From Panicum virgatum (Eukaryota > Streptophyta > Magnoliopsida > Poales > Poaceae), in NCBI RefSeq assembly GCF_016808335.1, contig NC_053153.1, positions 28,754,090 through 28,818,089 on the forward strand: DNA of 64,000 bases. Direction: 5' to 3'. How positions within the stretch are numbered: the first letter of the stretch is position 1; each line of letters starts with the position of its first letter. The notes under the pieces are model-generated. The model searched no databases. It was not told the DNA's origin and saw only the letters and a program-made list of their open reading frames with translations. Shown piece by piece: positions 1-9,227 of this stretch. The translations under genes were made by a program, and so were the position numbers.

Positions 1-287
1 GTGATGTTTAAGTTGTTTAATTCGTATTTTTGAACAGGCAGAATCTACCTTCCGCCGAAAAGCACACAAACTAACAACAATCACACAAGTTTGCAAGCAA
101 CAAGCACAAACAATTTTATTTCAACGAGGGGAGGTACAACACTGGGGCAAGGCCTAATGCGTACTACACGTCCGGGTACAGGGTCACACTTAAGGGTACA
201 ACTCAAGCCAAAGGGGCTGGGTGGCTTCGGGGCATGCTACTCGCGGGGCGAGCCTTCTTCAGAGTGCGCTTCCTGGGGAACGAGCAG
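1..287. other. Gy1 internal sequence downstream of ORF2, no gene seen
   Basis: This follows the ORF2 stop of Gy1 in minus-strand sense. I see no conserved coding motif and no LTR start. It is probably non-coding internal sequence continuing beyond the window. Confidence 0.4.
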
Positions 288-1032
288 TCATTGCTCACCG
301 TTCTCTAGGTTTCCGTTTTCCCGGGGTTGTGCAGCAGCCTCTCTTTCAACGGCGGCAGTAGGCCCTTCAGGGTTCTCAGGTGGGGCTTGTGGGGTTCTTA
401 AGAGTGGTCTCCATCCTATGACGGGCGTCCCTAGTAGAACATGGTCTTCCCCAATTGTCAGGATTGGAGTTCTACTTCTGGTCCATTCTTGCATACGTCG
501 GTCCTGGGCCTGCCTGAGGCTCTCCTGGGCAACCGCTTCGCTACTGACCGCGGCTGCGGCTCTTGCCTCGGCTTGGGCTGCCCGGATCTATTGCAGTCTT
601 ATCGCGAGCTCTGCTTGCTCGGCTCGATGGGTCTGCACCCTCAGGATGCTGGCTTGCTCATCAAAGAGCTGATCCAAAGAGGCTAGGTAGGTAGCCACTT
701 GGTACAAGGGGTCTTCTTCATGGCGGCGCCGTTCCAGGCTTCTCATACGAGCTTTCCAAACTGGAGTCCTGATGGCCAGAGGAAAGAATCTCATTGGTGT
801 GGGGGCTAGGTGTCCTTCAAAAATCCGGCACAGATAACAGAGTGCCTTCCTGACGGCCAAGGGATAGGTGTCTTGGTGCCTAAACCCTGTGGCGGTCACT
901 CGCCATGGCTGGATGTCGGGGTAGCGGTCGCTTCTGGCGATGACCAAGATCACCCTGCAGTGGAGGGTACCATGGTGCTCGTACTCTCTGCTGTAGTACC
1001 TTGGGCGTTCCGTAACGCAAAGGCTTTCTAGG

Positions 1033-2660
1033 TGAAAGCATCTAGGCCCCTAATTCAAGTTTTGGTAATTAATGACAACATTTTGTGGATTAACAATTTC
1101 ATTCGAGATAATGAGCATAGGTTGATCCACAGATGAAAGGGATTTGGTTGTGAACGTGTGAAGTTTGGAGATGATATGCAATGCTCAGGCTCAAGGCAAA
1201 GGTATAAAATAGGGCTTTTGTATTTTACCGGTCACAAGGCGTTTAGTGGATGAAAAGTGACCGGATTTGTTGGATAGATAGCTGTACTATCAAGAGGGGT
1301 CAAGTACTCGTGCTTGACGGATCGTTAGTGCCATTTTGCTCAAAATATCTAGGTGCATACATGAGGGCTAACGGCGTTTTGAATAGATTTGAAAAAGATC
1401 AAGTTTGAGAGCTGACTGCACAAGCGCGGACAGTCCGCTCCCTGGAGCGCGGACGGACCACACACGTACCAGAGAGCATGTTTGGCTCTGGTGGAAATTA
1501 GATGTGACTGGAGGACAGTCCGGCCCAGGTGGGCGGACGGTACGAAGCTCTAACTTAAATTGTACCAGAGAGGGTGTTTTCTCTGGTAGAGGTTATGATC
1601 TGTGTGGCGGACGGTCCGCCGGCTATTTGACAGTTTGTACCAGAGACATTGTTGTCTTTGGTGGATTTCATGGATGAACGGCGGACGGTCTGCCGGCCTT
1701 TTTCAAAGTTGTACCAGAGACGATGTTCGTCTCTGGTGGTGTGGAACACATAACTGCGGACGGTCCGCCCCTGGGACGCGGACGGTCCGCCAGGGCTGTA
1801 ACGGCTTGTTCTGACATGCTTTAAATGCACTCTAACTCACTGATTTATAATTGCCGATGGTCTAGTTTTTGAACCGCGGATGGTCCGCGACTTCGCAGAA
1901 AAGAGTGTAACGGCTAGTTTTTGAAGAGATGTCTATATATACCCAATGCCCGGCCATTGGGTCATTCTCTTGGCCATTTGGACTGCATACTTGACACTAT
2001 AGAGCTAAGGCATTCCTCTCTCACACACACTTTCTTAGAGATTGCATTCTTGAGAGTGTGAGGGCTTTCTAGTGCATTGCATCAATAGTTTGAGCTTTGT
2101 GGCACTAGGGAAACTTCAAGCAAGCGTCATCGACTTGTTACTCTTGGGAGTTGCCGCTCCCTAGACGGCTTGGAGAAGAGGATTTCGTGGAGCTCCTCCA
2201 AGGAGATTGTTGAGGAGCCCCGATTTCGGTTGTGAGAGGTCTTGTGCTCACCTCACCGGAGTGGTGAAGAGCAACTCTAGTGGAATCGAGGTGTGGAGCG
2301 GTTCCTTGATTCAAGCCGGCTCAAGATCAAGAGGTTCTTGATAGAGGAGCGGTTGATTCTTGGAATCCACCTCAACGTGGATTAGGGGTGACCGGCAAGT
2401 CATCGACACCACGGGATAAATTCTTGTGTCAAGCTTGGTTACTTCTCTTGCTCACTTTAATTCTTGTTTTTACTTTGAGCAATTTACTTTACTAGAGCTT
2501 GATTTGTATCTTGTCACCCTAGGTTGCAAACCCATCTAGAGATAGTAGTAGCATGACATAGGGCTTTCCTTTGTTACTAATTAAATTTCTCTAGTGTTGT
2601 TGGTTTTAGATTTTAAACCGCCTATTCACCCCCCTTCTAGTCGGTGTTCTTGATCCTACA
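1033..2660 (+). mobile_element. Solo LTR of copia family A (1628 bp)
   Basis: It begins TGAAAGCATCTAG and ends GATCCTACA, matching the 3' LTR of element A (15175-16820) along its length. It is flanked by CTAGG (1028-1032) and CCAGG (2661-2665), a 5-bp target duplication with one mismatch. There is no internal region, primer site or second LTR, so it is a product of LTR-LTR recombination. U3 carries CGGA-N3-TCCG boxes and four hairpins. A TATA box (TATATATA) lies near 1933-1940, preceded by TAACGGCTA near 1909. Confidence 0.93.
1400..1945 (+). promoter_or_regulatory. U3 array of CGGA-N3-TCCG boxes and ACCAGAGA hairpins, with TATA box
   Basis: Near-palindromic boxes (CGGACGGTCCG or one-base variants) occur near 1427, 1517, 1606, 1681, 1756, 1780 and 1876. 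Between them are hairpins with ACCAGAG/CTCTGGT arms at 1468-1492, 1564-1587, 1639-1662 and 1713-1737. The last has perfect 11-bp arms around a TGT loop. Downstream are TAACGGCTA and a TATA box. A regulatory role is inferred from U3 position and repetition. Confidence 0.6.
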
Positions 2661-2885
2661 CCAGGGCATTGATCAAAAGGCTGGGGAAGCCAGGTGCAAC
2701 TTGGCAATTGCCCTGGGTCCATCCTTCCTCAGCCATCTGAAAACAAAGATAGGGTGAACAAATTTTGCACAAGTATTTGGGTACAAAAGGGGGTAGATGG
2801 TATTTATTATTACAATATGGTGGGATACAGATTTCATGGATACACAATTATTAGGATAGGGTTCTAGCTTGGAGAGCTACTCCTA

Positions 2886-3635
2886 TCATGGGGACTCCTC
2901 CTCGATCTGGATAGGGCGCTTCTTTGGTGAAAGACACTGCTCCATCACATTATCTTCGATCTGAGTACCCCTATCCCAATGGGTTTCTTCGGGTTCTTCT
3001 TCTATCCACCCACCTATTCCTCTACGAGCCTCGTATTCTTGCCATTGGGCTTGGAGAGCGGCTAGGGAATACTCAGCACGTGCGGCTCTTGTCCGTTGTT
3101 CCTCCAGTTCTTGGGTTGCCTTTTCTGCCCTGTGGATTTGGTGCTTCAGTTGTGCCGCCTGTTTGCGGTAGAGCTCATCCAGGCCGGTGAGGTAGATGGA
3201 TAGGTGGGAGACCGTATCTTCTAGGTCTTCTTCTTCTCTTCCAAGTCCTCTCATCCGGGCAATCCATGAGCGTCCTCTTCCTCCAGTAGGCGGGAAAAAT
3301 CCCATAGGAGTCCGCTGAAGATGATGCATGTAGACCACACGCAGACGTCGCAGGGCTTTCCGGGCGGCCTTTCGGTAGGTGTCAGGGAAGCGAAAGCCAG
3401 TGGTGGAGATGAACCAGGGGTCCACGTCAGGGTAGCGGGTGCTCATTCCCATGAAGATCATCAGGTCGCATCGAAGAGTGCCCCTGGAGTCGTACTCCCG
3501 GTAGACATACTCTGGTGGGTCCACCACTCTGATGTGTTCCAGACTGAGTCTCAATAACTTAGGAAGGCCGGGCTCTGCGTGGTAGATTCCGCCACTCCAT
3601 CCATTGTCAGCCATCCGGAACAGGGCAAGAGTCAA
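2886..3635 (-). CDS. Gy1 ORF1: coiled-coil retroelement protein of unknown function
   Basis: This is an open frame of 249 codons. The start aligned with the paralogous ORF2 is MADNGW at 3614 (242 aa); the upstream ATG at 3635 adds seven residues. The N-terminal half is a globular-looking domain with RYPDVDPWF, TTGFRFPDTY, RKALRRLR and TPMGFFPP. Roughly residues 150-215 are charged and heptad-like, consistent with a coiled coil, and the tail is acidic. No zinc knuckle, protease, integrase or RT motif is present. It is the first ORF after the primer site of Gy1, about 105 bp downstream of it, the position gag normally occupies. A structural, gag-like role is possible but only inferred from position. 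The frame is undamaged, unlike ORF2. Confidence 0.7.
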   Translation of the reverse strand: MTLALFRMADNGWSGGIYHAEPGLPKLLRLSLEHIRVVDPPEYVYREYDSRGTLRCDLMIFMGMSTRYPDVDPWFISTTGFRFPDTYRKAARKALRRLRVVYMHHLQRTPMGFFPPTGGRGRSWIARMRGLGREEEDLEDTVSHLSIYLTGLDELYRKQAAQLKHQIHRAEKATQELEEQRTRAARAEYSLAALQAQWQEYEARRGIGGWIEEEPEETHWDRGTQIEDNVMEQCLSPKKRPIQIEEESP

Positions 3636-3740
3636 TGGTGAGTGTATGAGTGGAAAAAGGATTAAGCAAGGAAAGTCCTAATGTGGAAAGGCTCGAAAAA
3701 GGGGTCTCGATCCTAGGGTCATGTCCTACGGCCAACCTAC

Positions 3741-3753
3741 GGCTCTGATACCA
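3741..3753 (-). other. Gy1 primer-binding site (initiator tRNA-Met)
   Basis: In minus-strand sense the sequence reads TGGTATCAGAGCC, the usual plant initiator-Met primer site, two bases after the LTR end (…TTCA). This fixes the orientation of Gy1 and its LTR boundary. Confidence 0.85.
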
Positions 3754-3755
3754 CC

Positions 3756-4436
3756 TGAAGCATCCCCTCATAAGAGAAGACTTAAAAGTGATACAATATC
3801 AGTCCCAGGAGGCTGATAACACTTTTATTACATCATATGGTACATCACCGTACAACTCTACGTGGAAGTAGGAAGTGAAGCGCCACTATCGTGAGGATAA
3901 CAACTAACACCCACACAACGATATTAACTACGAAGAGAGGGTCATCAGAGTCTTGCGCCATATGAAACTTCCTGCGGGTGACCCTATCCACAGGCAAGGT
4001 TGGGTGGAGGACGGAACCTCTACTCAACGTCTTCGGGAACGAAGTCTGGATCTTCCTCTGTAAAAATTAAGAATGGGGTGAGTACAAACGTACTCAGCAA
4101 GTCCAACCACACACACAGAAGGGTATAAACAGAATATAATGCACAGGATAATTCAAGAATAAGGCTAGGGTTTAATTTGCGGAAAGCAAATTTTTATGCA
4201 GGGGTTCATTTGAAAGAAAGGATTTTCAAAGCAAGTTTTTCTTGTACCGGGTAACACGTAGTGTTGACCCACACAGGATCCAATTTTTAAGCTGCTACCG
4301 GACACCTCATCCGCCATAGCACACGGCACAACTACCGGACACTTTTCCAAAACCACTCACGCCAACCCATCCATTCCTAGAAGAAACACTAGTTATATGA
4401 TCACACCGTAACTCGCCCAGTACCGTGGGCACGTCT
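3756..4436 (-). mobile_element. Gy1 5' LTR, downstream (R/U5-side) portion
   Basis: This is LTR sequence immediately upstream of the primer site in minus sense. It includes the GTACTCAGCAAG-type segment also seen near the end of the Gy2 LTR (about 9590). It stops abruptly at 4436, where it meets a copia LTR lacking its first ~903 bp. The matching other half is probably 16821-17255. Confidence 0.65.
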
Positions 4437-5180
4437 AGTTTTTGAGGGGATGTCTATATATATCCAATGCCCGGCCATTGGGAGGCTCTCTTGGCCATTT
4501 GGAGTGCATACTTGACACTATAGAGCTAAGGCATCCCTCTCTTACACACACTTGCTTAGAGATTGCATTCTTGAGAGTGTGAGGGCTTCCTAGTGCATTG
4601 CATCAAGAGTTTGAGCTTTGTGGCACTGGGGAAACTTCAAGCAAGCATCATCGACTTGTTACTCTTGGGAGTTGCCGCTCCCTAGACGGCTTGGAGAAGA
4701 GGATTTCGTGGAGCTCCTCCAAGGAGATTGTTGAGGAGCCCCGATTTTGGTTGTGAGAGGTCTTGTGCTCACCTCACCGGAGTGGTGAAGAGCAACTCTA
4801 GTGGAATCGAGGTGTGGAGCGGTTCCTTGATTCAAGCTGGCTCAAGATCAAGAGGTTCTTGATAGAGGAGCGGTTGATTCTTGGAATCCACCTCAACGTG
4901 GATTAGGGGTGACCGGCAAGTCATCGTCACCACGGGATAAATTCGTGTGTCAAGCTTGGTTACCTCTCTTGCTCACTTTAATTTTTTTTTTACTTTGAGC
5001 AATTTACTTTACTAGATCTTAATTTGTATCTTGTCACCCTAGGTTGCAAACCCATTTAGAGATAGTAGTAGCATGACATAGGGCTTTCCTTTGTTACTAA
5101 TTAAATTTCTCTAGTGTTGTTGGTTTTAGATTTTAAACCACCTATTCACCCCCCCTCTGGTCGGTGTTCTTGATCCTACA
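4437..5180 (+). repeat. Element A 5' LTR, missing U3
   Basis: It matches the 3' LTR from position 16078 to its end. The first ~903 bp (15175-16077), containing the box/hairpin array, is gone. The TATA box (about 4456-4464) and R/U5 remain. It ends GATCCTACA directly before the primer site. Confidence 0.92.
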
Positions 5181-5182
5181 AG

Positions 5183-5194
5183 TGGTACCAGAGC
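5183..5194 (+). other. Element A primer-binding site
   Basis: TGGTACCAGAGC differs at one base from the canonical TGGTATCAGAGC initiator-Met site. It lies two bases after the 5' LTR. Confidence 0.8.
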
Positions 5195-5239
5195 TAAGTA
5201 CTCCATTAATTGCGGATTTAACCATCTTGGAGTAGAACA

Positions 5240-5608
5240 ATGACTAGTGATAATGGGATTCATGTTGGGAAGCCACCGTTCTTTGATGGGAACAATTATG
5301 ATTATTGGAAGACTAGGATGTCGGCTCATCTCAAATCCATGAGTAGAAAGCTATGGAGAGTAGTAAATGATGGATATGTCATTTTGGACTCAAAGAAATT
5401 GACACTCCTAGATGAGGAAAATGAGATACTAAATGATCAAGGGGTTAATGTGCTCTTTATTGCTCTTGATGTGACTGAATTTAATAGAGTCAAGAGCCTC
5501 ATAAATGCAAATGACATATGGAAGAAGCTCATGGAAATTCATGAGGGCACATCAAATGTGAAGAATGGCCAAGCTTATTTTGTTGAATGGGATTCCGATG
5601 CAAGCTCC

Positions 5609-5655
<47 letters not shown>

Positions 5656-6544
5656 CAAGCCATCCAAGGGAGTTGCCGGGATCGCCATCAAGGAGGCTCC
5701 ATCACTCTTCTCTACACCACATTGTCTTATGGCAAGGGTTGGTGCAAAGGTACAACAAGATGGTGAACTTGATGAACTTTCATATGATGATCTTGTTGAA
5801 ATGCTCAATGATGCCGATGAATTCATGACTAAGAAAATGGCTAAGTTAAAGGACTTGAAGTTGAAGTTTACTTCTCTTCAAGATTCCTATGAGGAGCTAA
5901 AGACTTCTCATGAGAATCTAAAAAAAACTCATGAGAAGCTTGATAAAGCTCACAATACCTTGCTTAATCATGAAAGAAAAACAACATTGAGCATTGGTGT
6001 TAGTTGTGATTTAATTGATGATAAACCTTGTGGCTCTAGCTCTACTAGTTCTTCATGCACCAAAATTGATAACCCATCTTGCAATGAATCTTTCATTATG
6101 GAAAATGATTTATTAAAGAAAGAAGTTACTTGCTTGACTAATTATTTGAGAAAGTGCTATGATAGTAGAGCCAAATTTAATCATTGTTGGGCAAGCCAAA
6201 AGTTCACCTTGAACAAGTAAGGGTTTGGATACATTCCTAAGAAAGGGAAGAAGGCTTTTGTGCAAACCAAAACTACTTTTTTGAAGAGTAGCGGTAAGTC
6301 ATATTGTGAAAAATGCAAGAAGGTTGGTCATGTTGAGAAGAATTGCACCAACAAGAAAGTCATATCCTTTGATTCAAGTTACATTCTTATGAGAAATTCA
6401 AATGGCAATGTTAGTGCAAAATTTGTTGGGATACCTATAGATGGTGCTAAAAAGAATGCCATTTGGGTGCCAAAAGTCTTGGTCACTAACGTTCAAGGAC
6501 CCAAGAAAGTTTGGGTACCTACAAGAGTTACTTCTTTTTTGTAG
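5240..6544 (+). pseudogene. Element A gag (UBN2/DUF4219-type), internally deleted and with a nonsense codon
   Basis: The N-terminus (FFDGNNYDYWKTRM) is the typical copia gag start. After the HEGTSNVK motif (about residue 110) the frame jumps straight to an acidic region with an uninterrupted run of Asp codons (GAT/GAC, about 5607-5655). The middle of gag therefore appears deleted. A coiled-coil region follows. A TAA at 6218-6220 is in frame with the continuing gag (GYIPKKGKKAF). A CCHC zinc knuckle (CEKCKKVGHVEKNC) lies near 6304-6345. The final stop is TAG at 6542-6544, in the same frame as the protease that follows. Normally gag forms the capsid and packages RNA; this copy would give a truncated product. 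Confidence 0.8.
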
Positions 6545-7312
6545 GTGAATTACAAGTCCGGAGGAAGACATTGGGTGCTTGATAGTGGGTGCACTCAACA
6601 CATGACCGGAGATCCAATGATGTTTTCCTCTCTAGATGAGAATGTGGTTGGCTATAGTGACATCATTTTTTGTGACAATAGCCGGGGCAAAATCAAAGGA
6701 GTTGGTACAATTCCTATCTCAAGTGATCATTCTCTTTCAAAAGTATTGTTGGTTGATTCTCTCAAGTTTAATCTCTTAGCGGTCACTCAACTTTGTGATT
6801 TTGGATATAAGTGTAGTTTCACTAAAGATGATGTTGTAGTGACTAGCTTGGAAGGAAAAGATCACATCTTTACGGGATTTAGACATGAGGATGTATATCT
6901 TGTGGATTTTGATACTAAAGAGGCAAACTTGTCTACTTGCTTGTTCACTCAATCATCTTTGGGTTGGTTATGGCATAGAAGGCTTGGTCATGTTGGCATG
7001 AAGCAAATCAACCGACTTTTGAAGCATGATTTAGTAGTTGACTTGAAGAATGTGAAGTTTGAAAAAAATAAGTTATGTAGTGCATGTCAAGCCGGAAAGC
7101 AAGTTGCAAATGCTCATCCCACTAAGAGTGTCATGTCAACCGAGAGACCATTGGAATTATTGCATATTGATTTATTTGGTCCTACAACATATAGAAGTAT
7201 TGGTGGGAATTGCTATTGTCTTGTGGTAGTGGATGATTACTCAAGATATACATGGGTTTTCTTTCTTCATGACAAGGCCGATACATATGACACATTCAAG
7301 AAATTATTGACA
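6545..7312 (+). pseudogene. Element A protease and N-terminal integrase fragment
   Basis: It is in frame with gag, separated only by the TAG at 6542. The aspartic protease motif DSGCTQHMTGD has its first D at codon 13 after that stop. The GAG-pre-integrase HHCC region follows (WHRRLGHVG … LCSACQAGK). The integrase core then begins with the first catalytic D in HIDLFGP, and VVVDDYSRYTWVFFL. The frame is cut near 7312 before the second catalytic D. All of the remaining integrase, RT and RNase H are missing. Confidence 0.85.
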
Positions 7313-8081
7313 AAGGCCCGAGGACGGTCCGCCGTTGGTGAGAAAGATGGAACAGAGGCAGTTCCAGTCGGGTGTGGATCAGATTTTTCCAAAGGCGGAC
7401 GGTCCGCCAAGGAAACGCGGACGGTCCGTGATTGGACAGATTGGTGGGGTCGGCCAGACTTGACTTATAATGGGTGTCCCTCTCACTCCCCCCACCAAAC
7501 CGCACACACCACATCCAAAAGCCATAGCTCTCTCTCTCTCTCAAGCACGTGGAAGAAGATCTTAAGGGGGAGGACTTTTGTCGTGGTTTCCGGACGGTCC
7601 GAGCACATCCCCGGACACTCCGCGACATTCTACACCATGTCCTCTACGTATTTCGTCAAATCTCTAACTCTTGTTCATGGATTTCATCATTGGAAAGAGT
7701 TAGGGTTAAGGGCTCTGATCTGTTTTTGGGCCATGGATTCTTGAAAATACTTGGGGGGTCTTGTTCCTAGTGATGAGGAGGTACTATAGTTAAATTTTGG
7801 TGGGTGGATTTGATCTAAAACTCATAATATGGATGAATCAAAGTTTGGGGCGATTTTGGGCTCTGTGCGCATGAACAGATGCATCGCGGATGGTCCGCGC
7901 CTGGCTGGCAGACGGTCCGCTGTTTGGCAGAATTAGCACATGGATGCGGACAGTCCGCGGCCTTCATGCGAACGGTCTGCCAGTGCACAGAATGGATGAT
8001 TCTTGTTCTCTTGTGATGATCTTACTTGGCTTGGATATTATACTTGAATATATGAATCTTATGATTGATTATTGATCTCAG
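7313..8081 (+). other. Non-pol insert in element A with CGGA-N3-TCCG boxes and possible intron
   Basis: This replaces the rest of pol. CGGACGGTCCG-type boxes occur near 7319, 7396, 7419, 7592, 7888, 7907, 7946 and 7967, the first right at the junction. A (CT)n run lies near 7530. The 3' edge, TTGATCTCAG before 8082, looks like a splice acceptor for the following ORF. No protein domain is recognised. Confidence 0.5.
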
Positions 8082-9227
8082 GCCACCCCGGAAGACCCTC
8101 AAGGCCACTACTTCCAAAATCAAGAAGGTTGTGTCTTCCAAAAGACAAAGAGACAGTGATGACTCTGATGATGTGGACTACGCTCCCAATCTCAGTGAGA
8201 TGGCTGCAGCATCTTCAGTGGGTGATGTTGGTGATGAATCTTTAGAGGAAGAGACTGAGGAAGTTGAGGATGATGTTACAGATCTGATGGGGCTAGATCT
8301 TCCAAGCCGACAGTGGACTGCTGAGAGCTATGCCAATGCTAGAGCAGTGAATCAGTTCAACTTGCCTCGGGACATCAACATCCTCTTCTTCAAAACTGTG
8401 GTATAAAAAGATGCTTACTTTGGTCATCTAGTTAAGAAGAATGTATTCAAACATCAAACCATTGACCTAGGCTATATGAGATCACGACAAGTCATGTCTG
8501 ATCTAGTGGATAGATTTGAGCAAATGGGGTTAGCAAATTTTCTGCAGCATAAGTGTGATTGGAATGAAACAGTCATACGTCAGTTCTATGCCACCCTAGA
8601 GATCAACATGGTTGAGGAAACATTTTGGTGAACAACTGGCAAGAGAACCTATTATGCTACATTTGCACAGTTTGCTGAGGCTAATCAGTTGGATTATGAT
8701 TTCATCACTAGTGAGCAAAGTGTGAATGTTGTGTTAGAAAACCCGCTAGATGAGAATGACTACCCCATGTACTATGAGCCTGCACATCTTGGTATTGCTA
8801 GAAGCTTTGGGGGCATTCAGGGTCTGAGGCATCATCCTGCAATGATTAATAAGATTGTCAGAGTCACATTCATGCCTAAGAGTGGCAATAAGGAGAAGAT
8901 TAGAGGGCTCTATTGGAATGTGATATCTCATATCATGAACGGTAATAGAATAAATGTCATTGCTCTTACTATGGATCAGCTTGCAGATTTAATGCTTAAC
9001 ATAGAGCTGAACTTATATTTTGCTCCATATATTATGCCCATCATCAAGGTCAAGTCTAGCTTCAGAGGGATATGTGAGAGCAAGCACACTCCTTTCAGGC
9101 CATTCAAGAATGACAATGCTTTTCTTTTGAGGCCTTTGACTCCTTTCCCTGGAAATGATATGGATGCTGAAGCACAGGAGCTGGATGGTGATGATGATAG
9201 TGATGATGATGCTCACATGGGAGCAGC

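Larger units (their letters stand above)
288..2736 (-). pseudogene. Gy1 ORF2: coiled-coil retroelement protein, broken by a solo LTR
   Basis: The ATG at 2736 opens with MAEEGW, matching MADNGW of the neighbouring ORF1, and directly follows TTTGTTTTCAG, a good splice acceptor. The frame runs to 2661, is interrupted by the solo LTR (1033-2660), and resumes at 1027 once one copy of the 5-bp target duplication is removed. A shared block follows (YREY..GTL, then RYPD with a W and TTGFR-like segment, then the P-M-R/G-FFP motif), then a coiled coil. A stop at 588 is followed by continuing similarity in another frame (AAQAEARAAAAV) to a stop at 288, so there is also a frameshift. Function is unknown; this protein type is recognised only as a hypothetical protein of grass LTR elements. 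Confidence 0.65.

Noticed and set aside
1427..1890. CRISPR-like spacing of short palindromes
   Set aside because: Plant LTR context, imperfect repeats, variable spacing, and the array is part of a dispersed LTR family.
5565..5828. Poly-Met and poly-Ser ORFs over the GAT repeat
   Set aside because: Other-frame readings of the Asp codon repeat in gag.
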